Assembly: GCA_949128115.1 (NCBI GenBank)
Contig: OX421966.1
Location: 65,283,416 to 65,347,415, forward strand
Direction of reading: 5' to 3'
Source of the DNA: Anaspis maculata
Lineage: Eukaryota > Arthropoda > Insecta > Coleoptera > Scraptiidae
DNA length: 64,000 nt
Under the pieces are notes generated by a model. That model searched no databases and was not told where the DNA came from. It was given only the letters and a program-made list of their open reading frames with translations. Made by a program: the position numbers and the translations under genes. This document shows positions 1 through 10,446 of this stretch, piece after piece (the first letter of the stretch is position 1; the number at the start of each line of letters is the position of its first letter).

Positions 1-1
1 A

Positions 2-1523
2 TAGGCCAGGCGGTAGGTCATTCTGGATAGAAAAAATTCCGACCAAAGCTTTTATGGTGTCAAACTCTTCGTAAGGTCAGTAGGTATCAACCACTGAGTT
101 TCCGCCCAAAAACGAGTTGTGCTGATTCCTCCACATCTACCCAAAGGTAAAGGATGTCTTGAAGGTGCAAAAAGACCTGTTAAACCCCCGTACTTTTTCA
201 TTTTATTTGCCTCAATGCAAACGTACAACCTTAACGCAAACATTGGAAGCATTTGTCAACATCTCTGTGCCAGTCTTACTGTTGAAAAAAAAAAATTCTT
301 TGTGCGGGTCAGATAAATCACATTTAATTGTTTTTTCACACTAGAAAACGATGGAGCAACATGTATTTTGGATGTTTTCTAATAACTTGTACTCACTGAA
401 CCCATTCATGGCGTTAAAATTTCAATAACAGCATTTTTGAAGATGTTGCCCGCTAAGAAGTGAATAATTTTTACCTGTCTGTTCAGCAGCAGTTTTTTCA
501 ATTTTACCAAACACCGTTCTCGAAAATTTTATAGGGAATGACAAGCTGGAACTCTTTTCTAATGATATTATATCTGGCTTAACCGCGGCATGCTTTTTGA
601 AAGTGTAGGAACTGATTTCTTTTCGAGTGGTTTCATTTTACCCGCGTGCGGTCGTGCCTACTTGACATAGACCGGACTGATTACACAAGCTTGGAAATGT
701 ACTCTCTTCCAGCTTTAAAACACGACCATTAATGATAAAATAATATATAATTTCTTCATAAATCAATGTACAAAGTCTTAATAATAATGGTCGCGTTTTA
801 AAGCTGGAAAAGAGTACATTTCCAAGCTCGTGTAATCAGCCCGGTCTATGTCAAGTAGGCACGGCCGCACGCGGGTGAAACAGGACTTCTCGAAAAGAAA
901 TCAGTTTTTTAGACTTTCAAGTGCGTGCCGCGGTTAAGCCAGGCACGATATCGTTCGAGAAGAGTTTGAGCTTTTCATTCCGTATGAAATTTTCGCAAAC
1001 GGTGTTTGGTAAAATTGAAAAAATTGCTGCTGAACAGGCGGGTGAAAATTATTCAGTTTTTTGCTGACAACATCTTCAAAACTGCTGTTATTGAAATTTG
1101 AATGCCATAAATGGGTTCAATGGATACGAGTTATTAGAAACATACAAAATACATGTTGCTCCATCGTTTTCTTGTGTGGAAAAACGATTAAATGTAATTT
1201 ATCTGACCCGCACAAAGAAATTTTTTTTTTCAACAGTAAGACTGGCATAGAGATGATGACAGATGCTTCCAATGTTTGCGTAAGAGTTGTACGTTTGCAT
1301 TTAGGCAAATATAATGAAAAAGTACGAAGGTTTAACAGGTCTTTTTGCACTTTTGAGGCATCCTTTACCTTCGCGCAGATGTGGAGGAATCAGCACAACT
1401 CGTTTTTGGGCGGAAACTCAGTGGTAGATAACTACTGACCTTACGAAGAGTTTGACACCATAAAAGCTTTGGTCGGAGTTTTTTCCAGATTGTAGTGATT
1501 TTACCGACATACCGCCTGGCCTA
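2..1523. mobile_element. Long foldback element 1 (TAGGCCAGGCGG termini)
   Basis: Two arms of about 735 bp (2-738 and 785-1523) are reverse complements at roughly 90% identity and surround a loop of about 46 bp. The ends read TAGGCCAGGCGG and its complement. The right end is followed by TTA (1524-1526), and the single base left of the left end is A, so a TTA target duplication is likely but cut off by the window edge. The overlapping ORFs of 125 and 77 codons near 1061-1438 are mirrored on the other arm and look fortuitous. No transposase is seen, so the element is non-autonomous. Confidence 0.85.
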
Positions 1524-1644
1524 TTAGGTAAAGTAGGTAAAAATCAAGTATGTTATAAAGTTCACTATGACGACTACCATGTCAATAGAAATTTTTTGAT
1601 ATTCCATAAACACGCGCACGTTATTATTGGCATTGTTGAATTAC

Positions 1645-2330
1645 TTTCCCGGCCCCCCACGAACTCGAAGGGAAAGTATTGTAATCGTGCGGAAAAAAAG
1701 TTTTGGGATTACGCCGGATATATCCATTTTGAGGTTTTTCAAGACGATTTAGACAATTTCCAGAATGATGTCTGTCCGTGTGTCTGTAATCTTCCACGAT
1801 AACTGCCGAACCGTTGATCCGATCGATTTGAAATTGCGTATGCAGACATAGTTTCACTCTGGAATGACCGGATTAGTTTTTGGCTGTCATCTGGCGAACA
1901 GAAATGTCACTATCAGAAAATGACAGAAGCTACATCTTACGGAACTTGACTTGCGATATGTCATTTGAAAGCCCTTGAAGAACTGTATTCAGAACAGTTG
2001 AAAATATTTCCCTATCTGTTATCTATCAAATTATAAAAAATGCCAAAGTCTGAAACTTTACCATTTAATTATTCAAAATCTATACGATAGATTTAAACTA
2101 AACTCGGCAGGAAGCAACATTACCAAAGAATTAAACTAATGCTGAAGTTGGTATCTCCCATCATTCATCAGCCGAGCGCTATGAATTTTCAAAGTTTGGC
2201 CTGGCCGAATTCAGCCGGGCTTGCCTGTTGCTCGACTTTTGGCCTATTCAATTCTCTTAGCAACCAAACCGGTACGTTTCTGTTACATTGACGTATCTAT
2301 CGTGATCCCTGGTATCTATGTCAAAGTGAC
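1645..2330 (+). repeat. Interspersed repeat A, copy 1
   Basis: Starts near ACTTTCCCGGCC and runs through a conserved block (TGACAGAAGCTACATCT, then AACTGTATTCAGAACAG). The same block occurs at 3708-4545, 59785-60460 and, inverted, at 62795-63720. This copy and the 59785 copy share the same 3' part (GTTTGGCCTGGCCGA and onward). No ORF is conserved between copies, so it is probably a non-coding TE fragment of unknown class. Confidence 0.8.
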
Positions 2331-2900
2331 AAAATGATTATGGATGCAGGCAGATCTTGGTGTGTTTTCGTTTATCGTTTAGGACAACAGTGCGCTCCGA
2401 TACGTTGTGTCTTCAAGTATCGTTTTGGGGGGCTCCGTGAACCCCCTTGTGTTTTCTGTAGCTTTAGCAACTCCAGTATGCCCATCCCGTTTTGGTGTAT
2501 ACCTACGTTCAATCTCTAATGTGTCCAGTTCCCTTGTATGATTCGGTACCAGGGTCCCATCTTCTCTTACTGCCGTCCAAAGCCCTGATGGGGCCCCCAC
2601 TTGTGACTATCAGATTTTGCCGTTTCAGGACAAGCGACGCCGTTGTGTCTTCTTGGGTTGGTTGAAGCCCTATGGCTCCCTGGTGTCTACGGGTGTCTCT
2701 TGGAGTCCCACTGAGCCCCCCTCTCGTCTTTTCAGTCTTCAGAACTATTGTGCCGTCAGGTGTGTTCCGGACCTGCCTTTTTTAAGGGCTCGAAGCCTCA
2801 TTCCACATGTCGTTTGGGGCGAGGTTTGGGGCCCTGAAGTGCAAATAATAAGAACTCCCGCCAGGTATTCTACCCTTGAACCGATTTTCACCAAATATTT
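2331..2900 (+). repeat. Repeat B, copy 1: GTGTCTTC-rich degenerate repeat
   Basis: A stretch of recurring GTGTCTTC or GTGTTTTC followed by GGGCTCC-type blocks. It continues directly from repeat A. The A-to-B order recurs at 60461-61125, and a B-like block is found inverted at 31880-32810. Internal units are too diverged for a fixed period to be read by eye. ORFs here are unconserved. Confidence 0.7.
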
Positions 2901-3360
2901 TTTAAACAATCGGTAAGTGGTTCTTGGTTATTCCCTCGGATATTCCCCAACCATTTTTTCGTCCAATCTTCTGAATTATTTTGGTTGAAAAACAACCTTC
3001 TTTCTATGGAACCAAATGTTCTGATGGATGAGGTTCTACAGCGTCTTGAACCTTGAACCGCAGTGTTTTATTGTGATGTGTGTATCCAAGTTATTTTTCC
3101 TGGAAGGTCGCTGGACTTGGTCGATTTTTTCTTTAGTTTCACAATCATTTGATATGTGATCGTGCAGATCGAACTGCTCTGCCAACAAGTGTCCAACAAT
3201 GGTTGCAGAATGCCGTCGCTCGGCTTGTCTACCCAAGCTCTAAATTGAAGATATAGGGTTGAAATTTGACACACAGATGCGATGCAGTAAAAGTTCTCAA
3301 TCAAGTTTGTGTAATTTCATCATCATGTCTAAAGTAGAAATAATTTTTAATAAGGAACTA
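2901..3360. other. Unassigned interval
   Basis: Between repeats B and C. Around 3140-3240 there is weak resemblance to the repeat A segment with GATCGTGCAGATCGAAC and CTGCCAAC. Otherwise nothing recognisable, and no convincing ORF. Confidence 0.4.
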
Positions 3361-3640
3361 GCATTGCATTCTTGAGATATCATACAACAGTGAACTACCT
3401 AGTTCTGCCTTTGGATTAAGTATCTCATCACCTTGGACCTAACCAGTCATTTGTTCTGTCCGCTTAACAATGGATGCAAGATGCTCGCTAAACGCTCAGC
3501 TCAATAGAATTTTTCCATCAATTTCCAAATCGAATCCTCCTCCTCCCGAAGGGACACTTCGATCAAAATCATCACTGAAGTCTCTGGATACCGCCGGGAA
3601 AGTTTTGTGTCGCCCCACAACAGATTTTATTATTATGTAT
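3361..3640 (+). repeat. Interspersed repeat C, copy 1
   Basis: Contains CCTAGTTCTGCC, ATCTCATCACC and a strongly conserved core, GAAGGGACACTTCGATCAAA, then CCGCCGGGAAAGTTTTGTGT. The same module occurs at 4893-5165 and, split by a SINE, at 61126-61610. It is non-coding in all copies. Confidence 0.8.
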
Positions 3641-3707
3641 TACCTACCTATTAATTTTCTATCAAGAGTACCATCCGTTGTGTTTTCAATTAGGTACTCC
3701 ATACATT

Positions 3708-4545
3708 TATTTTACTTTCCCGGCCCGTCCAAGGGAAAGTTATGTAATGATGCAGGATGCAGGAAAAACGTTCTGACACGATAGCTGCCGAACCGATAAT
3801 CTGATCAACTTGAAATTTGGTATACAGACAGGGTCTCGCTGTTAAATGAGCTGATTAGTTTTTGGCTGTCATCTGTCAAACGGAAGTGTCACTATCAAAA
3901 AATGACAGAAGCTTTATCTCACAGAACTTGACTTGCAAAATGCCGTTTGAAAGCCCATAAAAAGCTGTATTCAGAACTGTTGAAAATATTGCCCTGTCTG
4001 TCAAAGTTCAAAACTTTACCATTCAATTATTCAAAATCTATCCGATAAATTGGGACCAAATTTGGCAGGAAGCAACAGAACATAAGAGTCAAATTAGGTC
4101 TGCAGTTGCAATTTTCCACCATTTGCCCGTCGGGCGTTATGAATTTTCAAAATTTCTCCTAGCCGTTGCCACTCGAGAGAACGACTCACCCGGATTTCCA
4201 CCAGGATGACTCGCTTTTGATGCAGCACTCCACTCAAAAATTCATTCCTGCTCGAGGATCGACTTTTTGCGCAAAATTTTGACTGATATCGGAAGTAGAT
4301 TGAACTGGGCGTCTTGTGGATATATTTTTAAAATCGACACAGCTTTGGTTTTCCGACAAGGTTTCCGTCGGTTTTCCCGTTTTTTTTCAATAACAAATTT
4401 GCATATTCCGTGAATTTGAAAAAACTGCAGCGTAAACTTCAACATGCGATGAGCCACACGGAATATTCATTTTAGGTGCACACATGCTGCGAATGAAAGT
4501 TGGAGAAAAGACTGATCTAATTTTTGGAGGAGAAATTTTCAAAAT
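3708..4545 (+). repeat. Interspersed repeat A, copy 2 (long 3' variant)
   Basis: Begins ACTTTCCCGGCCC and shares the repeat A core. It then continues with a 3' extension (ACTCCACTCAAAAATTCAT, ATTCATTTTAGGTGCA) found in the inverted copy 62795-63720 but not in copies 1 and 3. There are therefore at least two subfamilies in the window. No coding potential is conserved. Confidence 0.8.
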
Positions 4546-4892
4546 CGGATCAACGGTTTCCAAGTTTTCCTCTCTGGAAAAACTGGAAATTTTCCAACTT
4601 CTTATTCCGTGAACAGATTTCTACCATTTCTTTTTGAAGAATAGATAACTGGTTCTTGAACATTTTCCAATGATTTCTCTCCAATTTCCCGGAAATTTTC
4701 CTACTAAAAATATAAAACCGCTCATGGGATCGTGCAAATTAAGCGGTTCTGCCATGATAATTACCGAATTATTTATTCGATCAAATCAGGTACGAAAGCA
4801 TAAGTTCAGCCTGGAATGACCTGATTAGACTTTAGGTAAATGATTTTGATCGGAAGCATTCAAGTGACACATTGGGTCTGGGCTTGTCTGGA
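4546..4892. other. Unassigned interval with decayed repeat A-like segment
   Basis: Around 4730-4830 a very diverged version of the repeat A core is visible (GATCGTGCAAATTAAGCGG, then GGAATGACCTGATTAG). Nothing else is recognised. Confidence 0.4.
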
Positions 4893-5165
4893 TATAGCAT
4901 TGCATTCTTCAAATTTCGCAACAATTGTCTTCTTCCTAGTTCTACCTTTCGAAATATTTCATCACCATGGAAACCTAAGAACCTGTCACTTGTTCTGTAG
5001 GCCCAACAATAGATGCAGAATGATCGCATAACGCACAACTGAGTAAAATGTTTTCATCAATCTCAGAATTATGTCCCACCTTCCCGAAGGGACACTTCGA
5101 TCAAAATCATTACTGACGTCCCTGAATACCGCCGGGAAAGTTTTGTGTCGCCCCACAACAGATTT
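4893..5165 (+). repeat. Interspersed repeat C, copy 2
   Basis: Same order of blocks as at 3361-3640: CTAGTTCTACC, TTTCATCACCATGG, the GAAGGGACACTTCGATCAAA core and the GTTTTGTGTCGCCCCACAAC end. A degenerate minisatellite starts at its 3' edge. Confidence 0.8.
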
Positions 5166-5310
5166 TTACTCAAGGGTCCCTCTTCTTTTTAGACCCGCCA
5201 GAAAAGAAATTCATTTTTTACTCAAGTATCGTCCTTCTTCTCAGGCCCACCTTAGGTATAAGGAAATGATTTTTTGCTAAAGTATCATTCTTCTTTTTTA
5301 CATAGATATA
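5165..5310. repeat. Degenerate minisatellite, left block
   Basis: About 2.5 units of a ~55-bp motif of the form CTTCTTTTTAGACCCACCAG followed by TTTTTNACTCAAGTATC. The array is interrupted by the MITE at 5314-6155 and resumes at 6170. Confidence 0.75.
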
Positions 5311-5484
5311 ACTGGGCCGTATTCGTAGTCAGATCTTAAGTAGGTACCTATAAGGTGGTCTTAGAACAATGCTTAATGCTTATCTTAACACAGGCTTGAG
5401 CTAAGATGGTTTTATACTGTAACGGTATTCGGGCTCGCCTATCTCGAAATTAAATGCGCTGATTTACTGGTAAACAAACTGCAC

Positions 5485-5490
5485 TTTATT
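5485..5490 (-). terminator. Polyadenylation signal AATAAA of the solo LTR
   Basis: AATAAA on the minus strand, about 70 bp before the 3' end of the LTR. Confidence 0.5.
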
Positions 5491-5616
5491 AGCTACTACC
5501 GACACAACTAAATAACGGACAGAATTATTAATCGCTTAGAAATTAACAATGTCGCTTAAGGTGTTGTCGCCACGATCGCTCGATTCAAACTCTCTCTCGA
5601 TGCCAGGTCGAGTTCC

Positions 5617-5624
5617 TCTCTTAT
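5617..5624 (-). promoter_or_regulatory. TATA-like box of the solo LTR
   Basis: TATAAGAG on the minus strand, correctly placed upstream of an AATAAA at 5485-5490 within the solo LTR. Confidence 0.5.
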
Positions 5625-5879
5625 AGTGGCATCGAAGGTTCTGGATGCTTGCTGATGGTGTTTACAGCACACGAGGATTTCTCTGGTATCTGCGTCGAGA
5701 ATATACGCGTACTTTCTACGGCACCTCCGCCAGACGTCTCGACGTGTCGTGACCTACCGCTGAAGTCTCTCGATGCTTCCCGAATGCAACGCGTAATTAT
5801 TCTAGATCTCTCTAGAAAGAGCCGGGATGGTCGCGAGCTTCGTAACAATACATTATGGTGATCATCTTGTGGATATTTA

Positions 5880-5892
5880 GGGGGGGGGGGGG
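5880..5892. repeat. Poly-G tract
   Basis: Thirteen consecutive G on the plus strand within the MITE, just right of the solo LTR. Confidence 0.9.
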
Positions 5893-6169
5893 TTAGTCAG
5901 CTTATGTTTAGCCCCAAGTTTTAATTTCAGTCGCAAACGCAGCGACGCCCATTGGATTTTATGAACCAGCCTCCTCAGACTGAACCCACTCTTATAATCA
6001 AAAACAACTACATCTTTCTACGTTTGAGTATGGTAGAAATTGGCTGTTGAAATGTGAATAACGTCGTTTTACACCCACTGTGAGCTATGGTGGATCAATT
6101 TCTGAAGATCGTCCAAAGACATAAGATCTGACTTACTATAAATACAGGACAGGCCTAAGTCTTGGCCTA

Positions 6170-6700
6170 AGTCTGTTTTTGACTTGAGTATTTTTTTTAG
6201 ATCCGTCAGTTGAGGAGTTTATTTTTGACTAGACAAGAGATATAGATATAGAGTCTATTTCTGAGTTCTTGACTCGAGACTTCGCCTCTCAACAGCGATA
6301 TGAAATAAAAGTCCTTAATTATTATTATTATTATTAGTATCCTCCTTCTTTCCAGACCCACCAGCTAAAAAGTTCATTTCTCACTCAACCATTCTTTTAA
6401 GACTCCATCAGATAAGTAATTGATTTTTGACTCAAGTATTCTCCTTCTTTTCACACCCATCAGATAATGAATCTATTTTTGACCAAGTATCATGCTTCTT
6501 CACAGATCCACCAAATGAGGAGTCTATTTTTGACTCAAGTATTCTTAGACCTACCAGATTAGGAGTCGATTTTCAACTCAATTATCATCAGATGAAGAAC
6601 CGATTTTGGACTACTTCTTTTTAGACCAACTAAACCAGAAAAAAAAGTCAATTTTCCACTCAAATACCATACTTTTCAGACCTATCAGATAAAAATTGAT
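6170..6700. repeat. Degenerate minisatellite, right block
   Basis: About nine diverged units of the same ~55-bp motif as 5165-5310: AGACCCACCAG-AT-A-GAGT-TATTTTTGACTCAAGTAT. A short (ATT)n run at 6316-6336 lies inside. The two blocks were presumably one array before the MITE inserted. Confidence 0.75.
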
Positions 6701-7129
6701 TGAAGAAAATTTGTTTAAAAAAATAAAGATAATAGCAGTTTTTGGTGAATTCTTGAACTCATAAAATCTACCACAACCACAGAAACCATAAAATGCGGCT
6801 GATAGACCCTGCACAAAGACAAATTATGTCGGTGCAGGAAAACAGAACAACCTTACATAAAAATGTGCTCTGTAGGGGACAGTGTTGTAATGTTTTGGAA
6901 AGAAGCTCAGTTTGGCATGAAATTATCGTTTCATTGACTGATGGAGTCTTTTTGCATCCCTAGGTATAATATTACAATTATTACATACCTATCAGCATAT
7001 TTCAAGTAAATATACTCCAATTTAACTGATATTTGCTACTAAAAACATCAACAAAACGGCCGTTGGTCAGATAAAATGAAAAGAGATCGATATGTCATAG
7101 CTCATGTAATACAGAATAATCAAAAGAAA
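6701..7129. other. Unassigned AT-rich interval
   Basis: No repeat shared with the rest of the window, no palindrome and no convincing ORF. Confidence 0.4.
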
Positions 7130-8150
7130 CAAAATATTTCATGTATGGCGATAACCAGCCCTTGGCGCTGTCGGCGCGGCCGGCCGATCACTATCCGGGC
7201 ACCCGATACCGCGCGTAATTTTCGATGTCGGTTTTAAAAAAATCATAACTTGACAATTGAAAGATATTTTGCGACGTCCACTTCGCAAAAACTTCCTTGG
7301 GGTATTCTCTAAATATTGTCTCATACATGTATGGACTTATTTTGAATGCTTGATATAGGTCCCCACAGGTCAAAGTTTTGGTGTCGGTATCTCTTGCATT
7401 TCGGACTTCTTGGTGGTTTTTGCTGTTTGAAGAGGTAGTGAAACGGTTTAAAATTCACGGAATGGAGTAGGCGGAAAAAAAGGAGCGTTGCTAGGGGGTG
7501 AAATTTGTTATTTTTGGGGAGTGACGTTTTCTGAGTTCGAACGAGAATCATCATCGAAAAATGCTCGAGTAGAAGCGCCCAGAGGCGTGTCGTGATGCCG
7601 CTCCGGCCAGTCCTCGTCGTCTCCGTCTAAGATGTCTACCATCGTCGAGACCATCGTCACCTCCGGCGTCGAGCCAACAGTCCGTTTCCGGCCCGTTCGA
7701 CTGCTCCGCCGTCGAGTCCATCATCGTCTCCGATAGCCAGCTCATCCTCCGTTCCTGTTTCCTCCGTTCCTGTTATCGTTGTCGCTCCTTCACCACGTTT
7801 CCTGAGACCCGTCTTCGTCAGTGGTATCCGTTCGATAGCAGTTTTGCCGTCATCTGACGTCTGCTGTCAGTCTGTCACCACTGGCTGTCACTGCTGCCGC
7901 TTCGCTTCTGGAGCAGTGTTCCAGCGACTCTGCAGTCTGCACTGCGTACCTGTCTCGCTCCGTCATCTGTAAGCCCTACGCCTAGGCCGTACGACATCGC
8001 CCCTGTGCCCGACAAGAAATGCGTCGTGATTTCGTACGCCCTCAGACCGCAGACGTACGCCGCGTCACTGTGCCGGCCTGGAGTCAATCGGCATTTGTTT
8101 GGCCTCGTCCTCCACGGCACGACGACCTAAGCTAAGTGACATTTTATAAT
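7130..8150. other. GC-rich block of unknown nature
   Basis: From about 7550 to 8130 base composition shifts strongly to C+G with many TCG, CGT and CCG triplets, unlike the AT-rich flanks. On the plus strand one frame is open for about 115 codons (7640-7982, Ser/Pro/Val-rich, then Cys-rich). A second plus frame is open to a TAA near 8130 (53 codons starting SPTPRPYDIAPVPDKK). On the minus strand there are open stretches of 64 and 81 codons. No domain is recognised. It could be a decayed gene or retroelement coding region, or a CpG-rich regulatory block. Confidence 0.35.
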
Positions 8151-8151
8151 A

Positions 8152-8414
8152 TGTACGGTACATGCATGCTACCATCGGTCTGGTTAAATTGGTTATTGGG
8201 ATTTTATGGTTATTATTTGTTGTTATTTGGCAATTCACTTTTCGGCAATATATTCTAAATTTAGGTGGGGTATAAAATTTGGGGAAATGTGTTTTTGTTT
8301 CTGATCCCTGTACCGTGTTCTAGGTGAAGCTGATTTGCTGGAGGATTGCCCGGCTGTGGATCCAGTGTGCCGTTAGGGCTCTCGCATGGCTCTGTCCTTC
8401 CAGCTTCTTCTACA
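8152..8414 (+). mobile_element. LTR-like segment (weak)
   Basis: Begins TGTACGG and ends CTTCTACA, contains TATAAAA near 8270, and is followed one base later by TGGTGGCGTCCAAAC, which has the form of a tRNA primer-binding site. No second LTR, polypurine tract or retroviral ORF is found nearby, so this may be chance. Confidence 0.25.
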
Positions 8415-8497
8415 CTGGTGGCGTCCAAACTTCCATCCTTTTGCTGGCTGAAGGCTGAGCCGAGACCCCTAGCCGTGGCGGTCTTCCAGTAAGATCA

Positions 8498-8725
8498 ATG
8501 TCTTCGCCGACGAACACGGAGGGATCAAGAAATGCGAGCTTCACTCGAGTGGATGAGTATTTATTGTTATTTCTTTTATTTATTTTATTGGCTTTTATTT
8601 CTGCTAGAAACGGTTACAGTTTGCGGTGTATAATTAATTTTGTTGTAACCTTTTTGTTGTTAATATACATTGTAAACTGCATGTTTCCTGATTTTCCTTC
8701 CTCTGACCCTGTGCGCAAGCATTAA
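8498..8725 (+). CDS. Hypothetical small membrane protein ORF (weak)
   Basis: An open frame of 75 codons. A polar N-terminus (residues 1-20) is followed by two hydrophobic stretches (about 21-37 and 45-64, rich in Leu, Phe and Ile) joined by a short basic/polar loop. That looks like two membrane helices, but an AT-rich, T-loaded sequence gives hydrophobic translations by chance. There is no homology I recognise, no clear promoter or splice context, and no second copy in the window. It lies just 3' of the LTR-like segment. It might be an exon, but I cannot show that it is expressed. Confidence 0.2.
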   Translation: MSSPTNTEGSRNASFTRVDEYLLLFLLFILLAFISARNGYSLRCIINFVVTFLLLIYIVNCMFPDFPSSDPVRKH

Positions 8726-9092
8726 ATTCCGTAACCCGAACCCATGAGCTAGCCTTCGGAAATTACCATCTTGAAAGGGGTATATGCCCTAGGAGCTAGC
8801 CTCCTAGCCCCGGAGTCATGAGCGGCTCAAACTGGTCACTCAGACCAGACGGTATTAGTAGTTATCAAATTTGAGACGAAGAAATTTGGCGTGAAGGGTC
8901 GGAAATGATTCTAAATTACAGAGCTGTGGAAATCTGCGCTTTGCCTCCAGTGGTTTTTGAGTTACGACAGGTTGAATGCAAAACATCATGAACTCTTGAA
9001 AACCAAAGAAATATCAAAATTGGGGCCCTGGGGGCCTTAGGATCAAAATTTCGAGGTGCCAACAGAGATTTTCATATTCAGCGCGATTCGCA
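8726..9092. other. Unassigned interval
   Basis: Contains a short GAGCTAGCCT direct repeat (8750-8805). Otherwise nothing recognisable up to the large composite element. Confidence 0.4.
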
Positions 9093-9095
9093 TAC

Positions 9096-9558
9096 TAGTC
9101 CGGATGCTAGTTGCATAAAATGGAATGAACCTTGCATTTTTTGATGAGAAGATGCTACTTACTGGAAATGTCCCTTGCATCATACTCTTCCGATCCAGAA
9201 AGGTAGCCATCAGCGCCATCCATGCCGGCGGCGTATACAGGGTGAAACAGAAAAAAAAAGTTGGAAAATTATATTTAAATAACCGAAGCATGTGGAGACT
9301 TGTAATTTACCACATACATCAACTGTTTTATGCTTATGAAGTCACAGCAAACCGTTCTTGATTATCTTGAACCGTCTTTGAAATGTAGGGGAAAAACAGC
9401 AAAAAAGCAAAAAACACTCTTTTTTACATAAATAAGTGATTCTTAGAGATATTGACACAATACTTGGTATTTCTACAAAAAGTAATGTTAAAAATGATAT
9501 GAGCTGGATAACCAATTCCTAAGCCAACTATTTCCAAAAATACGATTGTCAACTTTTT
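9096..9558 (+). repeat. Left TIR of the 7-kb element
   Basis: Mirrors 15616-16064. It has a subterminal AACCTTGCATTTTTTGATGA block, a TATACAGGGTG at 9234-9244, and an inner edge at CGATTGTCAACT. Two ORFs of 78 and 82 codons are overlapping readings of the arm and are not counted as genes. Confidence 0.85.
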
Positions 9559-9602
9559 AGCGCATTTTCCATCTTGATGAAAATCGCTATTGCAACCGCT
9601 TT

Positions 9603-9676
9603 GTCCGTCCGTCCGTCCGTCCGTCCGTCCGTCCGTCCGTCCGTCCGTCCGTCCGTCCGTCCGTCCGTCCGTCCGT
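9603..9676 (+). repeat. (GTCC)n microsatellite
   Basis: About 18 uninterrupted GTCC units. A related fragment at 29231-29382 carries only a short version of the same run. Confidence 0.95.
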
Positions 9677-9689
9677 TCCTCGAACTCCT

Positions 9690-10446
9690 CCCAAACTAGA
9701 CGACCTAGCTTTCTAATTTTTTCGCTGTTACATAGCTGCCACTCCCAAAGGAGGGCTAGGCTATATTGGATGTCCATATTCCGCCGCCAACATAGAGAAA
9801 ACCGCCCCCGATAAACTTGAAATAACATAATATTGCACTTTCTACCAGACCTGATGCTCTAGTGTTCTCATTTTTTGAATAATACATAGTTGCCACTTAT
9901 AAACGTAAGCCAAGAAACATTCCGTCTTCAATATGCGCCGCCGACATGAAAAAACTGCTAAAAACCGCCCCCAATCACTTTGAAATGAAAAACATAAACC
10001 CGAAGACATAGCGATCTGATTCTTTCGGTATATAAATAGCTGACTAGAAATGGGAAAGGATAGGCTACTTTTGGTTAGTCGCTGCCCCCAGATTCCGCCC
10101 CCAAACGATAAAAAGTGCAATTTTCACAAATATTACTGATGTTCCCTAAAGATGAGATGTTCCCTTTAACATTTAGGAACTGCCAACTCAAATTGTGCAA
10201 CATTTGCTTAGCCGAACGCTGCCGCTCCCACACGCCGCCCCCAAAGTAAGAGATAAATGAAAAACATGAACCCAAAGACATAGCGATCTAAGTTTTTCGC
10301 TATATGGATAGCTGACTGAAAATGGAAAAGGATAGGCTACTGTTGATATGGCGCCGCCTCCAGCTTCCGCCCCCAAAAGAAAAAAAGTGCAACTTTCAAC
10401 AATTTTCACTGATTTAGCTGATCATGTTACCTCGAACATTTAGAAA
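9690..10446 (+). repeat. ~270-bp tandem repeat, left block (about 2.7 units)
   Basis: The marker AGACATAGCGATCT occurs at 10005 and 10278, a spacing of 273 bp. Each unit carries paired GCCGCCCCCA-type blocks and AGCTGACTGAAAATGG. The block ends abruptly inside a unit where repeat F begins, and it resumes at 13370 in the same orientation. Confidence 0.85.

Larger units (their letters stand above)
5418..5847 (-). mobile_element. Solo LTR, probable Bel/Pao type
   Basis: A 430-bp insert flanked by perfect 4-bp duplications ATAC (5414-5417 and 5848-5851). Read on the minus strand it starts TGTTACGAAG and ends CCGTTACA, the TG..CA form typical of LTRs, and TGTTACG is a common Bel/Pao LTR start. 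The minus strand also has TATAAGAG (5617-5624) and, about 130 bp downstream, AATAAA (5485-5490), in the order expected for promoter then polyadenylation signal. The MITE copy at 31208 acts as the empty site. No internal retroelement sequence remains, so it most likely arose by LTR-LTR recombination. The Bel/Pao assignment is inferred only from the termini and the 4-bp TSD. Confidence 0.8.
5314..6155. mobile_element. MITE with GGCCGTATTC..TAGTCAGATCTTA termini, split by a solo LTR
   Basis: The left end GGGCCGTATTCGTAGTCAGA and the right end ATAAGATCTGACTTACTATA are inverted counterparts. A shorter, intact relative lies at 31208-31434 and shares the internal stretch AAGATGGTTTTATAC. Comparing the two shows that 5418-5851 (solo LTR plus duplicated target) is extra sequence here. 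The MITE landed inside a minisatellite. No ORF. Confidence 0.75.

Noticed and set aside
9424..9828. 134-codon ORF with an RTDG repeat and the opposite-strand RPSV repeat ORF
   Set aside because: Produced by the (GTCC)n microsatellite.
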